NCBI GenBank assembly: GCA_023091735.1
Contig: JALKBU010000024.1
Location: 62,001 to 126,000 of the forward strand
DNA from: Trichomonas tenax
Lineage: Eukaryota; Parabasalia; Trichomonadida; Trichomonadidae
DNA length: 64,000 nt
Reading direction: 5' to 3'
The translations under genes were made by a program, and so were the position numbers. Shown piece after piece: positions 1-9,836 of this stretch. Under the pieces are notes generated by a model, which did not search any database, had not been told where the DNA came from, and was given only the letters and a program-made list of their open reading frames with translations. Within the stretch, counting starts at the first letter, position 1. Each line of letters begins with the position of its first letter.

Positions 1-501
1 AGCTGTATTGACCATTTCATAATATTTCTTTGTATCTTCAATTCCGTTGTCAATTGGAACATATATCTGTAAGTTGTTAGGTGCTCTTTCCTGGAATGCT
101 AAAAGATTTGGTTTTTCTTTGGCATTTTTCGCTCTTGCAATAATGATGGGCTTTGGATCATCCGGCTTTAGCTGAGTGAGAAGCCAGTTGAGCGACTTCA
201 AGCTTAGTAACGTCTGACCTGGTGATGATAAATCAGGGAAATAAAATGTAATAAAAGTATTTTCATTCTCACTGATAAGTTTAGGCCATTGTTTTCTTGC
301 CATTCTCGATGAGTCCGCAACTAAGAAGTTATATGTTATTTGGCTGAATGCTGTTGTCATGAAAGTTTTATTCATTGATTCAGCAAATGCTTGTTGGCCA
401 CGGTCTGGAAGTCCGTAGATGATGCATGTGGCCTTTACTTGGTTATTTAATTTCTTTTGTTTCGTCTTCTTTCTATCGACAACAGATCCACCGCAGCCCA
501 T
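1..501 (-). CDS. G-protein alpha/ARF-like protein with degenerate P-loop (5' part, runs off left edge)
   Basis: The reading frame is open from an ATG at 501 down to base 1 (167 codons), so the 3' end is outside the window. The N-terminus MGCGGSVVDRKK is a textbook N-myristoylation start with a nearby Cys for palmitoylation and a basic patch, as in G-alpha and ARF-like proteins. It is followed by a hydrophobic strand (KATCIIYGLP) where the P-loop should be, but the loop reads GLPDRGQQAF instead of GxxxxGK[ST]. A later DLSSPGQ resembles the switch II DxxGQ motif. The segment IIIARAKNA sits where NKxD is expected. I infer a small membrane-anchored GTPase-like protein that may not bind nucleotide normally. 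No perfect TCAYWW is seen before the ATG; the best is GCATAA about 15 nt upstream. A pseudo-GTPase role is inference; the myristoylation motif is seen directly. Confidence 0.62.
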   Translation of the reverse strand, partial: MGCGGSVVDRKKTKQKKLNNQVKATCIIYGLPDRGQQAFAESMNKTFMTTAFSQITYNFLVADSSRMARKQWPKLISENENTFITFYFPDLSSPGQTLLSLKSLNWLLTQLKPDDPKPIIIARAKNAKEKPNLLAFQERAPNNLQIYVPIDNGIEDTKKYYEMVNTA

Positions 502-990
502 TAAAAATTATTATGCACGTTTTTTTTTATTTGCAAGAAATTATTTTGCTTACTACAGCTTTCGCTGGACTCTGTTGGTCCTATTTATCGATCACTTTAA
601 AGAATTTGGACAAAAAATATATTATTTCGTCATTGTTTTTGGATTCATGACTTGCGGCTCAAGAACCAAATATTATATCTCCACCCTAAACTATTTCTAT
701 GTTCTGGAGGTTATATAATTCAAATAATTTTAGATAACAATATTTTTACAAGTATGGATGAATGCATTACCCTTGGTTAGCTCATCATTTTCCACAATTA
801 TTGTAACTCTTTATCTTTTGATATTTTTTGAGAAAAGAATACTTAACATATCTTAGTAAACTTCTTAAATATCTGTAATAAATTCACGGCTAGCTTAAAC
901 TTTTGCAGTGATAATAAAGGATATTAAAATATTTCCAAAATTAATATTGTAAATCGTTTGCATTTTGTACGACAGTAGATACATTTTTAA
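502..990. other. Intergenic region, no gene seen
   Basis: This AT-rich spacer separates the start of the G-like gene from the 3' end of the inositol phosphate kinase gene. The short frames on the + strand are antisense shadows of the G-like gene and its leader. No repeat or RNA gene was recognised. Confidence 0.5.
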
Positions 991-1881
991 TTACTTGGCC
1001 TCGGCGATTCTTTGTTTGATGAAATTAGCGAATTTTCCTGGAACATCTTCAATTCCTCTGAAGCATGGGAAGTAGTTGAAGTCAACTAAGCAGAGTTTTC
1101 CGTCAGACTCTCTTCTGAGCAAATCGTAACCGATTAATTGGACTCCTGTCATCTTTCGAAGGGCCTCTGATGAAGCTTTGAGTTCTTCATTCGATGGCTC
1201 GAACGACGCTGATGAGTCTGGAACTGCTCCAGCATCGATTTCTGTCGGTAATGGCTTCTGAGAGTCGAAAACAACTTTATCTTGTGTCTTAAGAACGAGT
1301 GACTTTGATTTGTGCATGACAAAGTTTTCGCCAAGTGAGTAGCACTTGAAGACGACACCATGGTGTGGGATGAATGGGAATGCAAGCATTGGATATGGAT
1401 TTCCAACAGCACGGAGCTGCTCCTCGTTGTGGATGACCTGGATGGAGTGGCTATTTGATGTGCCGCAAGCTGTAACGGGCTTCAATAAGAGTGGATAGTT
1501 GAGGCCAACCTTTTCTGGAACGAAATTGTCTGTAACTGGGTATCCTTTAATGTACTCGATGCAGTCTGGTAATGGATTTGCTTTGATGAAGTTCTGAAGT
1601 TCAAGGCGATCGACGAAAACTTTAATATTGTCTATTGGCTCAATGACAACGAATCCTGGGCGTGACTTGGCGTATTCTTGGATCTTGGCGACATCATCCT
1701 CGTGGCCATCAACGAGCTGATAAGTGAATTTGTGAATAATTGCATCAAAAGATGACAAATCATCGCCTAATTCAACAGGAACAAGTTCAATTCCGTGCTT
1801 TTCTGGTGTAACCTGGTTGAGGTTCATTCTTTCCCATTTAAAAGCAGGCATGAAAACGCCAACACGAAGCATTTTGCTCAT
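991..1881 (-). CDS. Inositol 1,3,4-trisphosphate 5/6-kinase family (ITPK1-like ATP-grasp)
   Basis: A 296-aa protein. ITPK1 enzymes phosphorylate soluble inositol phosphates on the route to InsP5/InsP6. The N-terminal lobe starts with a GVFMPAFKW strand and a KFTYQL segment like the ITPK N-terminal fold. The ATP-grasp core carries PLLLKPVTACGTSNSH, which matches the family's KP..ACG..SH nucleotide-binding segment. The C-terminal VDFNYFPCFRGI gives the acidic metal-binding D and N residues and the usual N-Y-F-P run. Length is close to the roughly 320-aa family norm, so the gene is complete. The start at 1881 is supported by an initiator element 11 nt upstream. The frame is intact and uninterrupted. 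Activity itself is not tested, but all visible core motifs are present. Confidence 0.88.
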   Translation of the reverse strand: MSKMLRVGVFMPAFKWERMNLNQVTPEKHGIELVPVELGDDLSSFDAIIHKFTYQLVDGHEDDVAKIQEYAKSRPGFVVIEPIDNIKVFVDRLELQNFIKANPLPDCIEYIKGYPVTDNFVPEKVGLNYPLLLKPVTACGTSNSHSIQVIHNEEQLRAVGNPYPMLAFPFIPHHGVVFKCYSLGENFVMHKSKSLVLKTQDKVVFDSQKPLPTEIDAGAVPDSSASFEPSNEELKASSEALRKMTGVQLIGYDLLRRESDGKLCLVDFNYFPCFRGIEDVPGKFANFIKQRIAEAK

Positions 1882-1888
1882 TGTTGTA

Positions 1889-1894
1889 AAATGA
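1889..1894 (-). promoter_or_regulatory. Initiator (TCATTT) of the ITPK-like gene
   Basis: On the minus strand TCATTT matches the trichomonad initiator TCAYWW. Its A (+1) would give an 11-nt 5' UTR before the ATG at 1881. Confidence 0.65.
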
Positions 1895-2769
1895 TGAAAT
1901 TTTAATTGTCCAATTTTGATATGAAAAGCTTCTGTGACTCTTGCAGCAAGTAAAAATCATAATTTCGCAAAAATTTAGTGAAAATTGTATTGTCGTTAAT
2001 TTCACGTCCTTAGAAATCTTTTTGAAATTTATCATTATATTACATTTTTCATATCATTTTTGTGTATTTTTCGAAAAACATATTATAATATAGATCAGGT
2101 ATAAACATTTTAGAAATTATTCAACGTTTTCAAAAATTAGTTCATTTTCGAACTAAACCTATATAACACTTATCTATGTCTCATATATATATTGACATAT
2201 TATGTGCAATTTATGTTGTTCACGATATTGATGTAAGATGCAACTGCATTTACATAGTTTTTTACTTCTAGCATATAAGTCTTTGAAAGAATAGCATACA
2301 TCGTTCTTACTTATCGGTAGTAATGCCATGATATGAAAAACATTTATTTTTATGTATGGATCTATTGAATGTTTTTAAAAATCGAAATTTCGATAGAATA
2401 TTTATGCACATATCAACGACACAATGCATAGTATGTTAATATTGTTTTACTTTGGACGAATACCATGTTTTTTGCCCAAATCTCAGATATCAAATATAAA
2501 TAATCAAATATTTGTATAATTATATATAAGATATGCAAGCCATTGTGATGTAAGTTATACGCATGAGTTCAAATGCTTTTCATCTATAAGATATTCGATA
2601 TGAGATTGTAAATTTCGGCCTAAAATGTGAAAATTTCACAATAATCTACAATTTTATATGACACTTATGATATATACACTAAAAGCACGGTAAAATAGTT
2701 TTTTAAAGCCAAATAACCTTGAAATGTAAAGTGTCAGAATGACAAATGTCGAAACCAAGGGGTGCGGTA
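1895..2769. other. AT-rich intergenic region
   Basis: No convincing gene or RNA is visible. The stretch is rich in short ATA/TAT runs and ends at the left terminus of the small inverted-repeat element at 2770. Confidence 0.45.
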
Positions 2770-3797
2770 CAGCAAGTTATCACTTTTCCACAAAAAATGG
2801 AAATTCAACATCAGAAGAGTTTTGGGTAAAAACAACACTCAAAATTGTTTAAACCCAAAGTCATGCTATTTCTATAGAGGGTTCGAAAACTGCCCAAATT
2901 AGTTGCTAAATCAACAATAATCCATTCAATCTTGAATCAATATCTTTATAAATATCATAATTTGGCATAAATACAATTACTGATATATGCATATACCTAC
3001 ATTCATACGTTTTTATATTCTTAAGCAAGTAGAAAAAACAAAAAAGAATAAGTACAAAATAATTTGGTATTATTTAATAAAACTACTCTTATCAGATTGT
3101 CATTGATAATGCGGCATTGTACACCGTGTTTATTGTATGGCTTAGCAATTTATTTTTTGAGATTGAATCGATATTTTTGCAAAGAAAAAGATTTAGACGA
3201 ACAAGTTTGGTGTGTGAAGTAGCTTACATGATTTTTAAATAATTTATTATCCAAATTTTGGACTTTTGTGTTGAATTAAAATAAAAAATATAATGATCAA
3301 TCGAAGTACTAAGTTATGGTAGGGAAATGGTTGTATTTTTTGTTGTTAGTTGTAGCTCGACAATTTATTGCGATTTTGATAATCATGATTTTAGATCACA
3401 CTAACTGGTCGATATGATAGCTCTGGTTGTAGTCACTCATATATGGCGTGAGTAGGCAAATCCATTCTTGTTGGAAAATTCGTCTAAAAGTTGAAGCAGC
3501 TGCGGCAACGAAAAGCTAAATTTAAAAAATGAAGAAAATCACTCATAATATAAAAAATGTCACCAGCTATGTATATAAAATACATACATTGCATCAAAAA
3601 CACCCTATACTTGTTTTTTCTCAGAAATTTTTCAATTAAAATGATGAAATATGCATACAATATGGAATTATTCAATATTTCATCATAAAAATTCATGAAA
3701 AAAGTGTCTAGACCTCAGAAAAAAGTTATTCCAAACAGGTATCTACATAGTATGTAGATCACACTTTTCAACTTTTTTGCGAAAATAACACTTGCTG
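2770..3797. mobile_element. Degenerate 1.03-kb inverted-repeat element flanked by TA (mariner-like or MITE)
   Basis: The ends are imperfect inverted repeats of about 30 nt. The left starts CAGCAAGTTATCAC and the right, read on the other strand, starts CAGCAAGTGTTATT. Similarity continues through an A-rich stretch to about 2800 and 3765. TA dinucleotides flank both ends (2768-2769 and 3798-3799), the target duplication expected of Tc1/mariner transposons, which are known in trichomonads. The inside is AT-rich. The longest frame (70 codons, minus strand, 3484-3696) shows no DDE transposase motif, so this is either a non-autonomous copy or badly decayed. The outer GGGGT next to both TA sites may be chance or part of the end. 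Assignment to mariner is inference. Confidence 0.45.
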
Positions 3798-3938
3798 TAC
3801 CCCTCCACTAAAAATGGACGATAGGGCAAAATCTTTAACGGTTGTGTTTTTTCAAGAAAAAAGTAGAAAAATATTATCAGGTGAAACTGAACTATCTATA
3901 ATTAATAAAAAATTCATACTTTTCTGATTTAGAAGGAG

Positions 3939-3977
3939 CGAAATTAACGGCGTCTTTTTAAAAAGACGTTAATTTCG
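3939..3977. repeat. Near-perfect 39-bp palindrome
   Basis: CGAAATTAACG..TCTTTTT meets its reverse complement AAAAAGACGTTAATTTCG with no loop and a 3-nt bulge in the left arm. The DNA could extrude as a cruciform. It stands alone, with no gene start or end beside it. Confidence 0.6.
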
Positions 3978-4671
3978 AAAAAAAAAATCTAAAATTTCAC
4001 CATTTTTTCGATTTCATAGCTTTCTAAATAGTAATAACTAAACCACTACACCACAATTCAACATTCACTCTTTTTATTCAATGGTGACACTAAAAATCTT
4101 GTTTACAGAAAGGTGACTCGAAAAAGGAAAAAACACACCAGCGCTGTTTCGAACAACCAAACTTTAATCAAAATTCCTGACACCCCCTGTTTTAGACCTG
4201 TGGCTAAAGTATTGTGAAACTGGGTATTCAATTTTTGAAAGAAAAAGGCGAGAAAAATAACAGAAATGAAAAATTAACAAGATTTTATGAGCATTGGTAC
4301 CACAGAGATGTGATTTATTTGGAGAAAACTTTAGAGTAGTTCATCACAAAACTTGAGAATTTATTCAAAATAATTTTATCTCCTTTTGATACTAAACAAG
4401 AGGATAAACAAATATTGGCAAAAAAATATTTTTGATTGATCAAACATGATAACATATCATCCTATGTATTTGTACAGCAAAAAGAATTTCAAAGGCAAAA
4501 ATAAAAATGAAAAAATATATGGAAATACTTGCATAACTGACAAAAATATGCTTAAATTTCAATTTTATCTCAAAAAGAAGAGAAATGGAATTGAAATATT
4601 TACATTCGGTTTTTTATTTCAAAGATTATCATCGACTATTCAAATATTTCAAAGTGAAGTGTTTAAAACTG
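3978..4671. other. Intergenic region upstream of the Myb gene
   Basis: AT-rich with no recognisable gene. Open frames that enter the Myb gene from about 4446 and 4585 have noncoding-like composition (runs of F, K, Y) and are treated as leader sequence. Confidence 0.4.
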
Positions 4672-5283
4672 ATGAATGCGCCTCCGAAGAAATGCGAGCA
4701 GTATTTCGTTACCCCGCAGATCAATGGGATATCGGTGCAGTGCCTGACAAAGAAAGTCACGGGCCAGAGGCACAAATTCACAGCTGCTGAAGATGAATTG
4801 CTCAAATCTCTCGTGCAACTGTACGGGGAGTCCAAATGGGCGCTTATTTCAGAGAAAATGCAGACTAGGTCACCAAGACAGTGCAGAGAGAGGTATAAAA
4901 ATTACCTTTCTCCAAAAATTCAAAATGCTCCTTGGACACCAGAGGAAGAGAATCTACTGATTCAGAAATATCAACAGTTGGGACCAAAGTGGTCGATGAT
5001 TTCGGTATTCTTCGTGCCAAGATCGGATGTCAATGTCAAAAATCATTGGGCTGTGATGATGAATCGATCACAGAGAGAAAAGAACCTTGCTCAGGCGGTG
5101 GAGCTCAACAGAAAGTGTTCTCCTCCTGTCATAAATATGAATGAACAAAATGAGAACCGAAATAAGCCAATCCCAATTCCAATCATCAATATGGTTAAAC
5201 AAGGATTCACCGAGTCTTGGTATGAGCTGGACTATCTGATCCTCGATGAAGATCCTGAGATTCCATTAGTTTTTAATCTCTAA
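4672..5283 (+). CDS. Two-repeat Myb-like DNA-binding protein
   Basis: A 203-aa protein with two Myb/SANT repeats near the N-terminus. The first, KFTAAEDELLKSLVQLYG...CRERYKNYL, and the second, PWTPEEENLLIQKYQQLG...VKNHWAVM, each have three regularly spaced bulky residues and the recognition helix typical of R2R3-type Myb factors. Trichomonads have a large Myb family, some of which bind promoter elements of iron-responsive genes. The C-terminal half is proline/asparagine-rich (IPIPIINM) and ends in an acidic segment that could activate transcription. I chose the ATG at 4672 (MNAPPKK) because residues from the alternative upstream ATG at 4585 look like translated AT-rich leader; neither start has a perfect initiator. 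A nuclear transcription-factor role is inferred from the domain. Confidence 0.85.
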   Translation: MNAPPKKCEQYFVTPQINGISVQCLTKKVTGQRHKFTAAEDELLKSLVQLYGESKWALISEKMQTRSPRQCRERYKNYLSPKIQNAPWTPEEENLLIQKYQQLGPKWSMISVFFVPRSDVNVKNHWAVMMNRSQREKNLAQAVELNRKCSPPVINMNEQNENRNKPIPIPIINMVKQGFTESWYELDYLILDEDPEIPLVFNL

Positions 5284-6502
5284 GCTCGAAATTATCATTT
5301 CAATATGTAAATATTCGTTATATCGTTAGTTGTTAACTTTGTTGCTACTGTTGTTTTCCTTCTTTGTACGTTATTAAAATAATGACATCGATTATTTTAT
5401 ACATTGACACGACAAATCTTACTTTTTGATGCGGGAATAGTCTAATATTTTATTTCTTAGTATAAATCCATAGTTGTTGTGGATCAACTCTGAAGATAAA
5501 AGATGGATAAATATTTCATAAATTATTGTTCGTCGAGATCATCAAACAAGCATCTATGTAACTAGGTATCAATGTTTGTGTGGATCTCTGCCTTAATCAA
5601 CATTAGATATTTTTACGATTTCAATAATCCTCGAGTTGAACGTAGCATTCACAGGTTATTACATGAGATACATTATAAAGATATTACCAAAGAGTAGTTT
5701 ACATAACTGATCGCATTTTTTCCACGATTATTGATCATAATTGACCAAATAGTGGCTGGCATCTCGTTTTCGTGGTAGCTTCACGATTTACATACCATGT
5801 GAGGGTCAGAATATAACGATCAGGAGTTTTATCACCAATATTTTTCGCGTATTGATGAAACTCATTTTTAAGACGAAATATTCATCCCAAATTTCTGCAC
5901 GCAGTTGCATATGCAATATCTATTGAGAGATACATAACTCTCAATCAACGAACTCTTCGCATCATACACAATCATAAAACACAACAATGAATCGTATTAA
6001 CACACAGTACTCATTCAGCCGATACTATTTTACTGCAGCCCATCCTTGAAATGCATAATATTTTGATAATCAAGATATATATATTTAATAGAATCCTTTC
6101 ATAATTTTATAATAATGACATAAAAAGTGTTTTCTATATATTAACACTTGACATTTGATCAGATGTCTATTATGAAGAAAAAATATTGTCGCTATATAAT
6201 TAATTTTCAATATTTAAAGAAATGAAACTATACATTTCACATACCAGAGCTGCATAATGCTATACATCATCTGAGAAACAACAACAATCGCTGAAGATGA
6301 GATCCAAATTTTATATTTGAATGTGGAAGATAATTTCATTCATTTTGGAACTCCTCTAAATGCTAAACGAACAAAAACCATATTGATAATGATATAAAAC
6401 GAAGTATACAATACAACACAGCAATAAAATAGTTGAAATAATAGTCATTGAATGAGTTTTGCTAATGATTATCGAAACAATTAATTTAAGGTTAACATAT
6501 TG
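5284..6502. other. Intergenic region, no gene seen
   Basis: About 1.2 kb of AT-rich sequence between two + strand genes. It contains a small perfect hairpin (ATTGAGAG, 7-nt loop, CTCTCAAT near 5920) and otherwise nothing recognisable. Confidence 0.45.
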
Positions 6503-6508
6503 TCACAT
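6503..6508 (+). promoter_or_regulatory. Initiator (TCACAT) of the 661-aa gene
   Basis: TCACAT fits TCAYWW. Its A lies 14 nt before the ATG at 6519 and supports that start over the ATG at 6459. Confidence 0.6.
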
Positions 6509-6518
6509 TTTCAATAAA

Positions 6519-8504
6519 ATGATCAATTTTGTCGTCAGGCACAGTCTTGACGATATTATTCCAGATACGCATACAAAGTACGGGTTTGTTGGACACTCGG
6601 TCGATGACTCCGCTTTTTTGGTGGAAAGATCGACTAATAACATCGAAATAATCAAATTCAACTTAACGCCGCCTTCAATTACACCTATTCTCAACGGAAA
6701 CATAGAGAAGACGATACAGCATGTCTCTTTGTCGGCAGATAAGAGGTACATTGCATATACTATTGATGATAATATTAAAATTATTGATTTAGAAAATCCA
6801 AATGAAAAGCCACTTATGATTGAAAACTGCACAAAATTCAGTTTCGTACTTAGCAACAAAGGAATTTTCTTCGTTTATGAAAAAGATCAAAATTTAAGTT
6901 ATTCTACGATATTGGTTCACCAGGGTCAATCGAAACTATATCAGCCGCGTAAAGCGCATATTTTACGAAATGTTATATGGTGGACAACAATCCAAAAGTC
7001 GAAAATTCTCGTTGCATTAAATCTTGATAAACAAGGAAACAAAGTAATACACGTTTACCAGTTCCAGGATTCATACATTGAGATATTGTCTTTCCAAATA
7101 CCAAAGAAATTCGATTTCATTATTCCAACACACGTTTATCTCGTAAATCAACGAAATATTATTATAGCTTCAGTAAAAGATGTTTCGATGACGGTATTAT
7201 CATATCCTTCAATGAAAGCCACATGTATACCATATCATGCCACGCCAAATCCGATATTATCTTATATTGATTCAATTCTTGTTGCTGTTATACCTAATCA
7301 TCTTATTGCGTTCATCGATGCGGAAGGTGATAATCTCACGACACAGTTAGTTGAAGATAAAAGTTTACAAGTTACAAATATTCCAACAAATCTTCAACAA
7401 AATTCAGCAGACACATCAATATTCTATGATGTAGATAGAAATGCATTCTTATCTCTCGAAATCATTTGGGAAGAATTCGCGAAAGTATTGGAAACAAAAG
7501 ATTTATTATCTTGGCATTTTATAGGTCATATTTCATCAGCTCACACAGTTGTATCGTTCTTCGCACAGGATATCATCCGTAGTGCACCAACGAACTTTTT
7601 TACAGGACTTATACATTTTTATTTAGAATATTTTGTTTCAGGAATTTATGCTTGGCTTGGTCCAGACTTACCACCAGATCTCATCAAGTATGTGCCTCAC
7701 AGGGTGCCTCTTAATTCGCTTCTCATGCAATACCATTCAGAACAGAAAGTCAGAGAAGCATTGATTAACGCTGATTTAATTATTCCTTACAGCGTTTTGA
7801 TTAAATCAAAATTCTGGGAGGAAATAATTGCAGCAGAACAAGAATACTGTCCAAAGGGATTCTGGCACCTGTCAACAATCATTTTATTGTTTTTGTTCAA
7901 TTTCAATATCAAAGGTGCCAACACTAAGCTTCCTTCAGCACTCGCAGATTTGCAACTAGCAATGTTACTTCCTCCACCAGTAAATCTGGAACACTTGAAG
8001 GCAATGAAAGACATTAAAGATGTTCAGATCATGAAATTCCTCACTGACTATTTCAAGAAGAGTTGCGCCATTGCATCTGCTTTGCCTGGACCGAATCCAG
8101 ATTCGAATTTAATCGACAAACTTCGCTTTGAGTTTGCAATTTATATCGCTTCACAACAGTTCTATTTGCCATACAATGTTAATAGACTGCCGACTCTTGA
8201 GTATCTTTTCTTAGTTAATTCACCAAGAACATTCTTGTATTGGCTCGCTTATGAGCAAGTTTTACAGACATTTTCTGGAATTATGGCCGATCGCGATGAC
8301 TTAAGGATTCGGTCAACAATTGATGTTGAAAATGCTAAATATGATGTTCCATTAATTAGCGATTACGAAGACTTAATTCCTTCAGAAGAAAATGAGGATA
8401 TATTCCCCATTTTCATCAACAAAGCATCATCGGATGATATCAATCAGCTTGAATCATTAGCAGAGAAATATAGTTTAAACAGATTGGAATCATTATATTG
8501 TTAA
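6519..8504 (+). CDS. Protein of unknown function, probable beta-propeller plus helical C-terminus
   Basis: A 661-aa protein I do not recognise. The first ~330 residues are strand-rich with repeated patterns such as HVSLSADKRYIAYTIDDNIKIIDLE, which read like degenerate WD/propeller blades. The C-terminal half is helical and contains a hydrophobic stretch (FWHLSTIILLFLFNFNI) that could be a buried helix or a membrane segment. The end is acidic (DYEDLIPSEENEDI). The start at 6519 (MINFVVRH) is chosen because a perfect initiator lies 14 nt upstream; the frame also continues to an ATG at 6459 whose extra residues look like leader. A propeller-plus-helices layout is common in trafficking and scaffold proteins, but no specific family can be claimed. 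Confidence 0.75.
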   Translation: MINFVVRHSLDDIIPDTHTKYGFVGHSVDDSAFLVERSTNNIEIIKFNLTPPSITPILNGNIEKTIQHVSLSADKRYIAYTIDDNIKIIDLENPNEKPLMIENCTKFSFVLSNKGIFFVYEKDQNLSYSTILVHQGQSKLYQPRKAHILRNVIWWTTIQKSKILVALNLDKQGNKVIHVYQFQDSYIEILSFQIPKKFDFIIPTHVYLVNQRNIIIASVKDVSMTVLSYPSMKATCIPYHATPNPILSYIDSILVAVIPNHLIAFIDAEGDNLTTQLVEDKSLQVTNIPTNLQQNSADTSIFYDVDRNAFLSLEIIWEEFAKVLETKDLLSWHFIGHISSAHTVVSFFAQDIIRSAPTNFFTGLIHFYLEYFVSGIYAWLGPDLPPDLIKYVPHRVPLNSLLMQYHSEQKVREALINADLIIPYSVLIKSKFWEEIIAAEQEYCPKGFWHLSTIILLFLFNFNIKGANTKLPSALADLQLAMLLPPPVNLEHLKAMKDIKDVQIMKFLTDYFKKSCAIASALPGPNPDSNLIDKLRFEFAIYIASQQFYLPYNVNRLPTLEYLFLVNSPRTFLYWLAYEQVLQTFSGIMADRDDLRIRSTIDVENAKYDVPLISDYEDLIPSEENEDIFPIFINKASSDDINQLESLAEKYSLNRLESLYC

Positions 8505-9836
8505 TATGTTTGTTTGTATTTTAGTTAAAGTGTTTAATTTAGTTAAGGCTTCACTGACACCATTCAATTTTTAAACCTTATTGAAGGAAAGTTGGTAGTT
8601 TGAGCCCCATTTATTAGCATAGCAAGCATAAATAAAAATGTCTGAAGTGTAGTTTTGGATATAGTAATGATCTATCAATAAAATGTATTGTCTCGTTTTT
8701 CATGTCTTTGAACTTTTTTGTAACTTCCGAAAAACACATTAGAAGTGCGTTCTGGATAAATTTTTAACCTTAATTTTAAATCTCAGTACACAGTGCTATT
8801 CAAGAGATTCTGAAACAGTACATTTACGGTAAAACAATTTTCATATATATGCGTTAAATATAGCCCCTGCTTTCCAAACTAGAGGTTGATATATGAAGAT
8901 AGAAAAAGTAAATCCTACCACCTCAACTGAGACAAAGGAGGCTTTTTTATTTTTTGTAAATTTTTAGAAAAATCATCGAATTTCAACAATTTTATCAATC
9001 TTTTACAAATCTTTATCAGCCCAGCATTTTGTTTTTTTGACTGGAATAAAATATATCATAGCAATATATGATTTAGAAAGGAAATTTTTTTCTTTAAAAT
9101 AATATCAAAGAAAAATACTTTTTCAACCGTCATGGTCATATAATATTGTTGATGTAGTATTTGTTTCATCTTATTAAAGCAATTTCATTTTATATATTGT
9201 TTTATTTTTTATTTCGTTAGAATCTCTTTTTTATCTATGGAATAGAGTTGATATACGTATGCCAAATGAGATAGCACTATGTATGCGTAAAAACTAATAA
9301 GAAACAAAAATTTATTTATTTTATTTTATTTAGGTTTATGAGAAGAAAATCATATGATCTGCATCGCAAACTATTCCCATGCAAGACAGCATTTTATTAA
9401 GTTATCAGAAACATCACTCGAAGCTTTAAAATATGAGGATATTTACTAAAATGTATGATATATGCTACATGAATGTTTACTATGTATTCTAATGTTTTAG
9501 TTAAAATGATGAGATGAAGCAATGATTTTGGGATGGAATATCACAAATCATAAAATATTGTTTTAATTTGGTGTGATATCAATGAAATAGTATAATATCT
9601 CTATGAATATGTAGAACCAATTTATAATGTAGTTCATAGGTATAATGTTTCAACAATTATTTCGTTATTGAGTGTAACATTAAATTTATTTGTTTTTTTT
9701 ATTGCTGAGTTAAGGCTTCATTTTGTTACGGATGTGATCACTGTCATATCTGAAATCAAAATAATGAATCAATTTCTGAGAACCTTATTTTATCACTTTT
9801 CGTATCAGTGAGGCATTAAAACAATATATAATATTT
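8505..9836. other. Intergenic region, no gene seen
   Basis: AT-rich 1.3-kb gap between the convergent 661-aa gene and the cNMP-binding pseudogene. No repeat, tRNA or long frame is visible. Confidence 0.45.

Noticed and set aside
2860..2910. GGGTTCGAAAA as a tRNA T-arm
   Set aside because: No acceptor, D or anticodon stem around it; no tRNA was found anywhere in the window.
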